Source: Limonium bicolor (lineage: Eukaryota > Streptophyta > Magnoliopsida > Caryophyllales > Plumbaginaceae). Taken from it: a stretch of 64,000 nucleotides of DNA. The notes under the pieces were generated by a model, which saw nothing but the letters and a program-made list of their open reading frames with translations, searched no databases and was not told the origin of the DNA. Shown piece after piece: positions 32,628 to 46,108 of this stretch (positions within the stretch are counted from its first letter, which is position 1; each line of letters begins with the position of its first letter). The stretch spans positions 276,357,039 through 276,421,038 of the forward strand of contig CM041776.1 of the NCBI GenBank assembly GCA_023374045.1. Reading direction: 5' to 3'. A program made the translations under genes and the position numbers.

Positions 32628-35600
32628 TTGCCTTGGCCTTCCTCTTCCTTTCCCCTTTGCTCTACTGAGCTATTGCTCTTTCTTTGAGGCTTCTGGACAT
32701 ATTTCCCCTCTTCATACATGTTAACACATTAAACAAATCCAAGATACACATGATGTGCAAAAAGATCATCAATATCAAAGATGAATCAAAGTATACATTT
32801 TTACTAGTTTTAATGAATGGTAAAGTATACCAATTCCTTAAGAATACATATTTATACATTTAAGGACAAGGAAATCATGTTGGTAACAAACTAACACATG
32901 ATATAAGTCCAAATGTACAAGTTATAAGTCATAACATTAAAAATGAAGCAAAAGAGACCATCTTACCCTTGGAGCAAGATGTGCCGGCAATGCCCACTAA
33001 AGTGGCTGCCAACTTGCAAAAGCTGAACCAAAAAGTCTTAATTAGGTGGCTTAAGTCAACAAATACTAAACAATACACATGCTTTACCAATAATACCTTA
33101 AAAGTCTTATTCTTCTCTTTCCTCTTCATTTCTTCCCTGGCTGCCGATTTCAAACACTCCAAATCCTCTCTTAGTCTGCTACTATACAGCCAAGAACAAT
33201 CTTGGAAAGAAATTCATTCCTAAGGCATAAGGTAAGCTCTTAATTCATATGATAGTCCATTCTCTTCCCCTTTTCACTAGCTATCCAATGGAATAAGATT
33301 CAAATTCTTTCCCCCACTTATCTAGGCTGGATCTAAGCTGCAAGAAAGAGTTATTTTCGGCTGGAACCAAATTTGGGGAAGAAAGTAAAGCAAAGTCATT
33401 CCTTAAGGTAAAAATGTGCTCTAAGCACCTACCTTCTTCTCTATTGTTGTTCTAGCTGATTCCTATCAACTAAACCTTCTATAATCTTCATATTTACATG
33501 CTAGAACCGTTGGTGAACCTTCATCCTCTTGAAGTTGGCCAAAACTACCCAAAACACCTTAAAATGGGGGTTTAAAGAGTAAGTCTTCTAGCATCTGTAC
33601 AAGTGATTTAATCCGCCAATTTGGCATGCTTTTATTAAGGGATTAACACCCTTCATTCCTCTGCAAAATAGGGCTGTGGAACACTTGGGAACAACTTCAA
33701 ATTTTAAGGTAAAAATCCATGTTTTAAGACCTTTAATGACTCTTATGGTTAGTTTCAGTTCTAAGCTGAACCATAACCTTTACTCTCTGTTTAATGCAAG
33801 TCAATAGGTTTATAAACATACCTCCAAAGTTCCGTGACAGTACATGGAGTGATAGGTTGCTTAAAGTCATTTTTAAGGTGAGAAATCTAGTTTTTCATGG
33901 CTTAAAATTACTCTTATAGTTGGTTCTGTTTTTGGAACCTAACTATATCTTATTCTTACTGTTAGAAATTAATTAGAAGATGTATAAACCAAGATCCCAA
34001 GCTGGCGTGACCATACAAGCCTTAAAAAGCTTATAAATCAAGGTATAACACTCTTAACTATATTTATGCTTTAAAGCTTATACTATATATTGTGCCGAGA
34101 GTGGACTGGTCAAAATGGTTAATTTAAACATAAGTGTGACCAGAAATGACTTAGTTAATATAAGCTAGTCATTTAAATGATTTAATTAACATAATGGTCA
34201 AATTAAGACATTATGTGGAAAAATGGTAAATATGGAAAAATTGGTGGTGAGGCTGAGAATTTAAAGTATTTTTAACACATTTAAAGTGTAATTTATTTTG
34301 CAAGTTCAAGGTTGTAATAAGGGCATGTCATTAGGCCATTTTATTTAAGTTTAAGAGCTTATTTAATTTTATCTATGCATTTAGCATTAATTTTGGGGTC
34401 GAAAGGTAATTACAAAAAAATATAAGGCCGTGGGCTGTATTAGGTTGAAGTTTGGAGTTTAAAATGAATTTAAATAAAAATTATAACATCTTACAAAGAT
34501 TTGTTACAAAATTGTAAAAATAGGAAAGTTTGGGGTATGTATAGTAATTACCGAAAGTTTGGGTTTCAATCTGAATTTAGAAGTCAAAGTTGACTATATA
34601 GGAGACTTTGACCAAGTTTGGGAATTTATGGAATTAAATAAACTTATAATAAGTTAAGTATGAACTTGTAAGAGATTTATAAATATTGGGGTGAAATGGT
34701 GATTTCCGAAAATAATGGGTACCAAATGGGGTTTAGAACAAACCTTGGGTTATTAGGAATTTTTTTAGGAATTTATTTGGTTAAATTTGGAGTTAGTATG
34801 CATTATATAAGTATAATATATGATATTTTATATCATTGTTACATTTGGGTAACATATGGGGTAAAAACCGTAAATACTGAAAGTATAAGATTAGGAATGA
34901 TGTTTATAACCTTTTGGTATAGTTTGGTTATTTTTGGAATTATATATGAGGTTTTATTAAGATATATGTATAATATATAGTTTTAATGATATTAGAAACT
35001 ATATGTTATAAAATGGGGTGATTTGAAGAATATAGAAAGCTAAGTGGTGGAAATTAATTTAGAATAGACCATGGGGTCTGTTTGGTTATTTCAAGAAGTT
35101 ATAAGGTTATAATCATATTAAGGTTTAAAGATTATAATATAAGGTATATATTATAAGTGTAACAAGGAAATATAATTTGGGGTTGTTTTGGAAGTATAGT
35201 GAAATTAAACAAAACCGATAACCATATGGGTTGTTTGATATCTTTGTAACATTTTATAACTATAGTTTACAAATGATTTAATGATTTAAATATCATTATA
35301 TATGTTATATAACTATAATGTAACATTATATCATTAATGTGGTGATTTTGTAAATATTAAAGAACATAAGTGATGTTCGGTAATAATGAGTATTTTAGAA
35401 TGAGAATTTATAATATGGTTTATAATGTTATAAAGGTTGTAACATATATAATATAAGAAATATTCATTAAGAAAGAATGAATATATTATAAAGGTTTACC
35501 ATATAATAAATGGTCCCATAATGCATATATATATAAATATATGTTATAGAGTGAGAAATACAATATGGTTCAATAACCATATAATATCATAATTGAAATG

Positions 35601-36639
35601 ATATGGGATAAGAAGAAAAGAATTATTAACATTAGTTACGGAAATTCTAATATATGTTTATGGAATAATAATGAGTTAAATAATTTAAAGTATTTTAAAT
35701 ATGGATTATACAACATTACATTTGGAAAGACTAACCTTAGGAAAATAAATACTAAGGTGAGATGTATAATATATGATCAAAATTATACACGCAATGTAGT
35801 AACAAACTATATAATATTCAAATGTATATCAAACTACATGCGATAACGAATTAATGTTTAAGTATATTAATATATCACGACATAACCGTGCATGTAATAC
35901 AACGTTTACTAGTCCCGAGTTAAACCAAAAACCCGACAAACATTGTTAGTAAATGACGGGGAATGAACCGGGAGGGATTAGCGACGGTACGGGGTACCGT
36001 AGAGTAATGTTGTTATATGGGGTACTAATCTGTAGTCTTATACGTATTGTTAGACTGTTAGAGACGACACGAGGATCATCGGATCTAGCTGGTTCATACT
36101 CCACCGTTTTAAAATCAGGGTGAACGGTATGTTGTTATGTGTCTCTGATTGTCTCTGAGGACTTCCTCAGTTCAGACTTATGTGTGAAATCTGTGATAAG
36201 ATTGTTTGTCCGAATGTGTGAATTAATATGCATGAACTGTATATTTAAGTTGCTTATTATTTACTGTTTTTGCGATAACAGTATTGGTTCATATATATGA
36301 ACCTATATATAAAACGAACTAGCGGCTATGGTGCTATCTTATATGTGTAATATAAGGAACGTCATGGAATATCTCTCAGCCACCGGTAATTACTGCCAAA
36401 AAAAGGATTCACTCAATTACCGAGGCAGAGCCTGCTTGCTCTCTCACCGATTTTCAACAGTTGCCCCCCTCGTCATATTCTGTTCTTTTTTCCCAAGCAG
36501 TTACCAACTCCTTTGCTCCTCTCTCACCGTTAATCCCTCTCACGAATACTCAGGAGGCAGTAATTTCTCCTTCCACTCTTGTGTCGCCCTCAAATTCTTT
36601 GACGTCAGGTCAAAGCCAATAAACTGATTCACAGTACCC

Positions 36640-39600
36640 TCTCTCGATCTCATCTCCGGGAATTTTTCTGGAAGTTGTGCTCACCCAGAGTCCCACTAAA
36701 AATTCAAATAGTTCCAACCCAAGCAATGCTGCCCCATCTCCAACGGTAACTGAAGCAAAAAAATGCCTCGACTTTGGTAGAAGCATTAATTGCCATTACC
36801 CAAACCCGGAGGAGGCAGTTCAAAATTTTACGCAGATACTGAGAAGAAGTAAAAGGGTGGAGGAGTTTCACGGTAGTAATCGCAATGGCAAATCAAATAT
36901 GTTTTCAAAATATCAGGGGGATAGGCAGAAGAGAGAAGTGGGCGTTACTCCGTCAGGAAATAAGGGACGCCGGGTCAAGCATAGTGGGAATTTTGGAAAC
37001 GCACCGGTCAATGCCTATAGATAGTTGGCAAAACATTTGGGGGGAGGATAATACCTCAAAGATTGAAGTTCCAGCTTGTGGTCAATCAGGAGGTTTAGCT
37101 GTTTTGTGGAATTCCAGCATCATTGACATCCACAATTCTTTTCACAGTAATGGATGGATCGTGGTTGCTCTATCTTGGCCTATGGTTCAGTTTGAAGGAT
37201 ATGTGGTTTTCGTGTATGCCAACACAGGCGGATGAAAGGCGGAGTATGTTCTTAGAACTTCTCAATCGCCAGTTTGACAAGCCGATCTTACTAGCGGGGG
37301 ATTGGAATGAAGTTCTTAAAGGCAGTGATCGTAAGAGAGGCAGTGACTCTCTCCGAGTAAAAAGTATGGAGGAGTTTGGGAGTTGGATACAACAAATGAG
37401 TCTAATCGAAATAGATCTGCATGGTTCTAAGTATACGTGGAGAAATAAAAAATCTATGAGTCGTATAGATCGAGTTTTTGCCCAAGCTGAGTGGCATGCG
37501 GCTTTCCCTTGTTTGCAGTTGACCGCAAATCCATGGAAGCTATCTGATCACCGTTTCATGAAGATATCTTTTCAAAGTTTTGATTGGGGACCAAAACCAT
37601 TTAGGTTTTTAAATGGATGGCTAGAACATAAAGAGTTCAAAAATTTTTCAATGAAGAGTGGGCAAGGCTGGGTAATAAACCACTCACATCCAAGCTCAAA
37701 GAAATTAAAAGCCGTTAAGAAAGTGGAATTGCGAAGTGTATGGGCATATTGATAAGAAACTGGCTCAAACCTTGACTGACCTCGAGCAACTTGATAAAGC
37801 AGCCAAGGACGGAAACCAGATGATGAATATATTCGAGTTAGAGCAGACTTGACTAACTCGGTATGGCAAATATTGATAGATAAGGAACGGTACTGGCGAC
37901 AACTTACAAGGGAAAAATACATAAAAGAGGGTGATCAAAATACGGCATATTTTCACAGGCGAGCTTCAATCAATCGAAAGAACAATATGATCACATCTCT
38001 CCTGATTAATGGAAATTTGAGCACAGAGCCACATGCAATACAACATGCCATTCGACGTTTTTACATGTCGTTATTCTCGGTCGGTACCAACTCGAAAACA
38101 ACGCCACCTCTTTCGGGTAGACCAAGGCTTACTGAGTCGGAAGCAGACTCCCTTACTATGTGGCCCACTCATGAAGAAATTAAGCGAGTAGTGTGGGAAA
38201 CTAATGGGGACAAATCGCCAGGTTATGATGGTATAAATTTCAACATCATCAGGGGTGTTTGGAGCATTATCGGTGCTGATTTTTCAAATACCATCCTAAG
38301 TTTCTTTAACACCGGTATGCTTCCAAGAGGAAGTAATATGACTTGGATAACCTTGATTCCGAAGACTCCGGGGGCTTGTAGAGTGGAAGATTTCAGGCCA
38401 ATCAGTATGGTGGGGTCAGTTTATAAAGTCATCTCCAAAATCATTTCCTCAAGATTGAGCCAAGTGATGAATAAACTAGTTCAAGGGACCCAAACGGGTT
38501 TCATAAAGGGTAGGCATATAGCGGAAGGTCCACTCATAGCTAATGAGGTGATATTGTGGCTTAAGAGAAGGCATCAATGAGGAGTCCTTTTGAAAATTGA
38601 TTTTGCAAAGGCGTTTGATTGCCTTTCATGGAGTTTCATTGACCGCATGCTGAATTTCTTTGGTTTCAATGGTGTTTGGCATGCATGGATAGAGGAATGC
38701 ATCTCTACCACCTCCTTATCTATACTTGTTAATGGAGTTCCAACAACTCCCATCAAACCTAAGAGAGGGGTTAGACAAGGCGATCCGCTATCTCCGTTGT
38801 TATTCGCTCTTTGTGTGAAGGGGCTTAGATGGTTACTAGAGGAGACGATTAGACTTAGAGCTCGAGAAGGTCTTATCATTGGGGCAAATGAGACAACCCT
38901 ATCTCATCTTCAATTTGCAGATGATACCATGATTTTTTGCAAACCTAAAAGAAGAGAACCTGAGGTGGTAAAATGATGTATTCTGGTTTTTTCAAAATGT
39001 CCGGCCTCGATGTAAATTGGAGTAAATCTTCTGATACTCCAATCAACCCCTCTCTAGGCATTGCTGATTTAATTAGTGATGTCCTTGGTTATCGGATCAC
39101 CACTACCAATTACTTATCTCGGCTTTACCATTGGTAGCAGTCCAAAGAAGATGACCACCTGGAGGCCTGTCTTGGACAAAATACAAAAGCGGTTATCAGG
39201 GTGGAAAGCATGCTCGTTATCAAAGGCTGGCCGTTTGGTTTTAATAAGGTCGGTCTTGGAAAGTTTGCCACTTTATTATTTAAGTCTCTTTAAAATACCA
39301 AAGCAGGTCATCAAAGAAATCAATAAGATGCAAAGAAATTTTTTGGAGCAAAGGAGATAACAGAAGCCAGCCCCTCATTTCTTGGAGTACTCTCTCGAAC
39401 ACCAAAGCTAAGGGGGGCTTGGGAATTCCGATATTTGAATAAAAAAATTCAGCTCTATTATTCAAGTGGTGGTGGAAGTTCCAAAAGGACGATGGCAAGC
39501 TCTGGAAAAATGTGATTTGCTCCATATATGATGTTCACATTGCCCTCCCAATCACTGATGACAAATGGGTGCAAAATAAGAAAAGTGGTCTTTGGAAGAG

Positions 39601-40640
39601 TATATTATCTATTGGAGTTTGGCGCCGAGAACATACAGAAATTTATTCGGTGGACAGTACATAATGGTAAGAGGATTCGATTTTGGTGTGATGTTTGGGC
39701 CGCGGATCGTTCTCTCAAGCAGCTCTTCCCTAGATTTTACTTAGTGAATGATCAGAAACATGCCCGTATTATTGACATGGGAGGTTGGAATGGTTTGGAA
39801 TGGACATGGAACATTTTATGACGCAGGCCTCTATTCTTGTATGAACGGGTGCAAGTGGATCATATGATGCAGGTTATAAATCATGCACGACCGGCGGATA
39901 TGAATGATGATGACACTCTGTCATGGGTTGCTGCGAAGGATGGTGTATACACTGTGAAAAGCTTTTATGATGCAGCGCTAGAGTTGATACCATCTGCGAC
40001 AATATCCTGGTGTAAAGCATTCTGGCATAATTTTGCTCCACATAGGATTGAATTTTTGGTCTGGTTATTTCTTCATGGGCGCCTGCAAACTAAGGATATC
40101 CTCTTTGCCAGGAATCTAATCCCTATTGGGCAGCTAAGATGTCTATTCTGCAGACGAGCAGCTGAAACAGCTGATCACCTTTTTTTGCACTGTGATGAAC
40201 AAGGCGCTTATGGGCTAAGTTGTTTGACTGGTGGGGCATTCATTTTGTTTTTCCACAATACCCGATCGAAGCTTTTCACGCCTGGGTTGGAGTGTTGGGT
40301 TCTTCAAAAAAATATCTCCTTTGGTCGAGTACTTTCTTTCATGCAATTTGGATGATCTGGAACCAGCGGAATAATACGTTGTTTCGTAATGAAGAGCGAC
40401 CTTGGGTAGAGGCAGTGGACTCTGTGAAGCGTTTAAGTTTGGAGTGGAGTCGTCAATCGGTGCACCTCCCAACTCATGTTATTTTATTCACAAATCAGTT
40501 GTTTCATTTGCTATATGATAAGTGATTGTATTTTTTTAAAAAAAAATTTCTTTCTGTCCTTTTCACTGGCGAGAAAGGCTTCATGTCATAGTATTGCCAT
40601 TGTAACTGGTTATCCAGCAATTATCAAAAAAAAAAGAAAA
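36640..40640 (+). pseudogene. Dead L1-type LINE (endonuclease-reverse transcriptase)
   Basis: A tail of ORF1 (36677-36884) is followed by an endonuclease from 36885 (QNIRGIGRREKW, LLAGDWNEVL, SRIDRVF, LSDHRFM). Reverse transcriptase follows (DFRPISMVGSVYK, DFAKAFDCLSW, RGVRQGDPLSPLL, LQFADDTMIF) at about 37.85-38.97 kb. Next come the thumb/connection (LSGWKACSLSKAGRLVLIRS) and a zf-RVT-like segment (39.84-40.36 kb, CLFCRRAAETADHLFLHC). Frame shifts near 37228, 37715, 38985 and 39090 and stops at 38578-38580 and about 39437 break it. The 3' tail ends in an A run near 40630. The 5' border and target duplication were not found. It lies within element C. Confidence 0.85.
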
Positions 40641-41507
40641 ACGTTGTAGCACTAGGATAATAAGATATGTATATTATCCGAGACTTAATTACAGAGCATT
40701 GGCCTTTTCTAAACGCCGTTCTCATATCTAACACTAGATCCCAAGTTTACGTACTTCGGATTGGACTAATGATCTTAGTCTGCTTTGTTAGAAAAATTGG
40801 TAATGCGATGCGATGGTATAGATGTAACAAAGCCAAGAGGATGTGGCTCTTGGTGCGTGTTGTGATCACAAAAACGATACCAGGATGTCCGCGTACGGGT
40901 CCGTAAGTATCATGAAATTTCCCAAACTAGAATGGTTCGTTGGTCGGAGACTTTACCGTTGGAGTGGCTACTGCCGTGGGTGACCCGCCATAATATATGG
41001 GTAATTTAGAGACACGTCGTTTTAACGAGACGTTGTCACCAGGTATAACTGAACAATTACGAACAGCTTGTTAGCTCATACATTTGGCGAACAATGTTGG
41101 GCTCTTATGCCAAAGATGGAAATTATACTCGTTTATAATTCTCATTATTCCGCCTTGTTGTTCATCGGTTATGTTGAGTGGTTTCATGTTGTGTGAAATG
41201 CATGATAATGGTTGTGTTTTATTGTATGGTTATTACTGTTATTGTTTACAGTTTATATATTAAAACGGTATTGCATGTAACGAATCTCATGCTCTCGACC
41301 AAATAACTGAGGGGTCTGAGGGGGCATGACGGGGTGTGTGATAACATACTCAGTAGGGGCTGATTCCATACCACAACCATGTTTATTTCAGGATACTAGT
41401 TGTTTGTCGACGTAGGGCGCGACACTTGTGGAATAGACATCGGTACAGTTTGTTACAGTGGTTATACTGTACTCGGGTTTGGTGAACCGATGTGTATTTT
41501 CGCTTAG

Positions 41508-43377
41508 TGTTAGCAGAAATATGTTACTATCTCTACCTAGGCAGTGTAACTATCGTTTTGCGGAATAGTGAATTAAGTGGGGGTTGTCGATCTCAGGGAC
41601 CTTGTTCAATTAATTGACAATTTATTTACTAACTGAGAAACTAAACTACGAAAACAGGAAATGTCACTTTTTTCAGGTTTGCTTAATTTAATAAAAAGAA
41701 AGACTCAACAAACAAATATGAAATGACAAAATAATAAAACGGTAAGAATAAACTAAATAAAGAGATAAAGATTGAAACTCTAAAATCTAAAGAAGCACCC
41801 CGGATTGTTTTACAAACCTTCACTTTTTAATCTATTAATAAACTCTTCCCTAATTCTGCAATAACCTCAAGAATCTCAATTAATCCGTTGACCGGCCCCT
41901 GTACAACGAATCCTAACTGGCAGAAATAACAAGCCGTAAACCATGTCCAAGTCAATTCTAACCAATCGCTTTATTACCAATTCCTATTGGAGACAGATTA
42001 ACCTATAGGCAAACCATGCTTCTAGTCATTAATCCGGTTTAACTTCATATGTCTTGTTAACTAATCTCAGCGCCGCATTTTGATTAGGAAACTACAAAGA
42101 TTGCTTTAATAATTAGATAGAGAATTAAAGCGCATGAAGAATAAGAATTAAACTATTGCAATAATTAATTCGAGAAAAGATTACAAAATAAACGTAAAGA
42201 TCCAGTTTGCTACCTCAATCCAGGGAGCTAGTCTAACTACTCATACATGTGTATAAAAATAACATAAATAAAAGAGAAAGAGATAACCAAAAAATAATAT
42301 GTGGAAGCGGTGGTGGTATAGTGATGGAGTCACGGTGGTCTAGTGCGTGGTGTGTACGAGGTGGTACGGTGGAGGTGTGTGGCGTGTTGGTGTGGAGATG
42401 GGATGATGGTTGATGGCGGTCTGCTGGTGGTGGCGACGAAGAGAACGGGAACGAGGCATAAGCCTCTGTTTTGAGGCGTATGAGCATATCCCCTAATCTG
42501 CAACCTCAACATCACTTATATAGTAGCAGTGATTTATCGTTTTGTTAAGGAAATATTTATCTTCTAAATCTTGATAAAAATTATCTATCGTCCATATACA
42601 TATATCTTTACGCTTCCCTCTGCATCGGGCCCTGTAGATGTCTGCAGCCTCTGAATTGCTATCGGCCCATATCATGACTTCTGTCTGCGCCTCTGATTTC
42701 TTACTGCTGTGGTCGGCCCATCACTTCTCACACATTAATAATCCAGCCCATGCATGATTCGATGTGTCGGACCATGATCATGCAGACAAAAGTCCACGGA
42801 GGTCCAAGTCGTGAACGTTTGTATGCTCGCGTAAGATTGATGTGCTCAAGTGCATGCATGTTGAATCTTCAACAAATGACGTCGTAGTCAATTATGATCC
42901 AGCCCAAATTCATAATGCAGCCATGATTAATTAATAAATAATGGAGCAGCTGAACGTGGATAGTGAAGCAAATGGTGGAGTAATGATGGTATAATCATTA
43001 GATGTTCATAAATAAACTTGGTGCTCGCATGAATTATGCTGGTGCAATGATGATACGGTGATTATTCAATCATTATTAAATAATATGATTGAATATTCAA
43101 TCATTATTTAATAATGAGACACACGTCTGGACACAATTTGAGATCTAGATTCTTTGTTTTAACTCTGTTTCATTTCTCGTTTGTTGCGTTGAAATCCTCA
43201 TGAGAAAATATATGCATTTCCTAGACTTTTCACTGCATTAGACACATAAAATATATCAGTTCACATCAAAACATAAATCTAAGAAAAAAACATATTATAA
43301 GTGTGAAATATGGCATGAATTGTTAACAAAATAGTGATAATTATAATCCTAAAAGTATATATATTTCGCATTTATCA
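41508..43377 (-). mobile_element. Solo LTR of the D family (D2)
   Basis: The 1870-bp unit starts TGTTAGCAGAAATATG and ends GCATTTATCA, with a perfect 5-bp duplication CTTAG at 41503-41507 and 43378-43382. No internal sequence is present, so it is a solo LTR left by recombination between two LTRs. Its first 300 bp are nearly the same as the start of D3 (63692) and clearly related to D1 (18156). A minus-strand TATA-like ACTATATAAGTG lies near 42515-42526, giving the same orientation as D1. It interrupts element C. Confidence 0.88.
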
Positions 43378-43638
43378 CTTAGATGCTCACGTGTATGGAT
43401 TTATGAGTAAGGTGGTATTTTGTTGTAGTTCTTTTGGTATTATCTAAACTGATATCTATCTCTTGTGATCACTGCAAGAAAACGTTTCGTATGTTGATTA
43501 TCAGGTAACGCGTTATCACTCGTATGGGCGAGTGGTAATGGTAACACCATTAGTATGACAGTCTGTTATTTACCGCTGTGATTTAGTTATTAAGTACGAT
43601 GTTTATTACGATAATTAGGAGCCGAAGTAGTAGGGGTG

Positions 43639-45007
43639 TTAGGAGCAAGGTGTGTCAACAGACACATCACAAAAATAGAATAAACTATAATTTGTTTGTA
43701 CGTGGCAAGTAATTTTGTTTGGTTAGAGAGTTTTGACACCCTTGTCTTGATCAATATAAATTATGATTCTAGTTTGTGAAACATTGTTTAACATGTACAA
43801 TTTATTTCTTCTTTTAATTTTATTTTTCTTTTATTCTCATATATGGTTATTGTATTTTTCTTTCCTTGTTTGATGGTATTTAGTTTTCATAAACTTTGAT
43901 TTATTATATATTTTATTCTTTCATAAACTTAAATCATGAATAGTATGCTTTTATTCTACAGCATAATCATTTGGACTTTGTTTTTTTTTTTTCTCCTTCT
44001 TTAAATTCCTATAGAAAAATGGACTAGCGGAGATAGAAAATAAAACACGGTATGCAGTTTCCAAAGAAAACCGACCGACTTGTGGATTGGAAAAAAAAAT
44101 ACTAGGTGGCTGACCCAAATTAATAAAGTAAAATATGGGCTTTTGAACTCAATATCCGTTTGCTAATAAATGTCCAATAGATCAAGAGTCCAATTTAGAG
44201 TTATCGTGCTTGTTGCTTTGGAAGTGGGGCACGGCCTGCACTTTGCATTTTTCATCGGAAAGCTAAGCCAACTTACAAGATCTCCATGCATATATGATCT
44301 CTTGAGGTAGTTTTTTATAAGGAGAATATCATATATATAAAGAAAGGAGGCATGCAACGTATGCACATATAGCTTCTCAAGTTTACAAAAGCATTTGATC
44401 CAACAAAATAATTAGTTAATTAATATCGATCTGAATAAAACAAAGTACTTCATCTCTCTCAATTCAGAAAAGATTTGTGAAAATGATCAATCACAGGCAA
44501 AAACTTTTCACAGAATATATATTCACATCCCCTCACTACTGCTGGTGTAATTGTGAACGGTGATTCAATCCGTCAATGACGGAGAAAATGGTTTTGTCAC
44601 AAAACTTTGCACTCACCTTTCTTATCATTCTTAAATTTAAAAAGAAAAAAAAAAGAACAAGGGATACATATCCCAAAGAAGTCGCTCCAAACCGGACAGA
44701 AGAGCTTGGCTTGCGGCTGGGCTGAACTTTAATACTTATATCACACCCAATACAAATGTGGTAGTGTATATACTACTCATTTAACTCTACTAATACATCA
44801 CTGAAAAGAAAAACCTTTCCCACGTACGCTTCACAATCTTTTTTTTTCTCTCCCGATTACCATGTCCCGCTAAACCCATATCGTGTTCGCGCCTTAAATT
44901 TTGCCGAATCCCTTCATCTTCAACATTCTTCCACCAATTCCTCTTCGACATTCAAAGCGCCACACCAGCCGCAGCTCTTGAGCGAATGCAGTCTCATAGC
45001 GGATATG
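43639..45007. other. Intergenic DNA, no supported gene
   Basis: AT-rich DNA. The piece at 44870-45007 is more GC-rich and stays open in one frame into the hairpin at 45008, but I recognise no protein family in it. Confidence 0.35.
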
Positions 45008-45093
45008 CTTCTTGTTTTTAGGAAGAAGATAATAGATCGCGTATTCCATCTGCCTGCAACGCGATCTATTATCTTCTTCCTAAAAACAAGAAG
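45008..45093. repeat. Perfect 34-bp inverted repeat with 18-nt loop
   Basis: The left arm 45008-45041 (cttcttgtttttaggaagaa ... gatcgcg) is the exact reverse complement of 45060-45093; the loop 45042-45059 reads tattccatctgcctgcaa. The flanks do not pair. A transcript across it would form an 86-nt hairpin with no mismatch. Confidence 0.97.
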
Positions 45094-46108
45094 AAATAAA
45101 TGTACCGGCTGGTTTCTTTGTCTGTCTCAAGTACCAAATGGATAAATACCAACAACAAAAAGTTGAATACCATCACGGCAGAATTAGAAAGCTCAGTGCA
45201 GTGGTGTGATAAAATAATTATAGAGATTCCCTACTCCTACATGATTGGTGTTATTCACATGAGGAAAAGAAAGGACATGGTAGGGGTGCAAATTCTAACT
45301 CACCAAATAATTTCTTGGTTTATCCGAATAAGCTGGATTGATCATCATCAATTAATCCTTTTTTTTTTTTGTACTCTTTGAAAAAAATGCATTTCTTATA
45401 CCGGCAAGAATAACGCTTTTGGTTTCTTCATTTGTTCCGGGTAGCGGCAAAAAAGCAGAAACCGGAAACCGTTTGAAGTTATAACGTCGTCTCATACTAT
45501 TACAAAACGCCACGGCATGCCATTGCAAGGAAGGAATGATATGAGACACAAACAGGAGACCATGTCCATGGGTATAAAGTTTGGGCATATGTTCAAACAA
45601 TATCTAGCCATTAGATTATAATTTATCTTTTAAAATATTAATCTCAAATTATTTATTTAATAATTAGTTTTATAAAAAAGAAAAATAATCAAATAATAAT
45701 AATAAGGGTATAATAGAATTTTTCAATTTAACCAACCACTCTCGGAGATGAAGTTTACGGAAATTTTTCTCACCCAACTTTCTCTCTACTCATTTATCTC
45801 TCCGCACTCACTAATCCTTCTAAATATAGAACATGAAGATTGTGAAAGTAATTACTAGCATTTTAATAATTATTCCATTAGTAACTTCCCTAAATATCTG
45901 ACATTGACATTGTGAAAATTTCTTTCAAACATCTATTAATGCTACAAAGTTTATGTCAAAAGATTTTTTAAATTTGTTATTTTTAAATAAAGTAAGTTGC
46001 TTAAAATGTGGAATCTTTATTAGAATTGATGGTTTATAGTTTTCTTTTAAAATTAGATATTTAACTAAAATTATACAATTTTCAAAATGCAAATGTAGAT
46101 TTGTTTGC
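45094..46108. other. Intergenic AT-rich DNA
   Basis: Frames at 45100-45600 on both strands show no family signature. No RNA gene or element border is recognised. Confidence 0.35.

Larger units (their letters stand above)
31594..32900 (-). mobile_element. LTR-like promoter unit right of the copia relic
   Basis: The left edge is TGAAATACCCT. Going right there is a GA-rich tract (32054-32137), a minus-strand TATA box (CACTATAAATAGGGG, 32204-32218) and a palindromic array (32356-32627). On the minus strand the order is array, TATA, leader, then copia gag, which suits a copia 5' LTR. However, the TGAAATACCC edge also matches the ends of elements A and B, so this could instead be the 5' edge of the broken element that ends near 43638. 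The right border is not defined. Confidence 0.4.
32960..43638 (+). mobile_element. Broken relative of elements A and B (element C)
   Basis: The right end tagtaggggtgtta (43625-43638) and the ttaccgctgtgatt phrase before it match the right end of element B (attccgctgtgaca ... ggggtgttaca). The left part from about 33.1 kb (cttctctttcctcttcat, then repeated taaggtaaaaat phrases) resembles B from about 49.75 kb. Two later insertions split it: a LINE (about 36.6-40.6 kb) and a solo LTR (41508-43377). Removing them leaves roughly 5 to 6 kb, comparable to A and B. The left border is uncertain (31594 or later) and no target duplication was found. I see no coding capacity of its own. Confidence 0.45.

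Noticed and set aside
36300..40660. Target-site duplication for the dead LINE
   Set aside because: I compared the sequence after the A tail (gttgtagcactagg) with several places around 36.3-36.6 kb and found no convincing direct repeat, so the 5' border stays approximate.
43469..43483. CACTGCAAGAAAACG, close to a CACTA transposon terminus
   Set aside because: The fourth-fifth bases differ, no subterminal repeats follow, and the site lies inside element C, which continues on both sides.
31594..43638. A single intact element running from the TGAAATACCCT edge to the ggggtgtta edge
   Set aside because: The interval from 31594 to about 32.9 kb has its own reverse promoter layout and lies where a copia LTR is expected, and no 5-bp duplication links the two edges; I left the left border of element C open.
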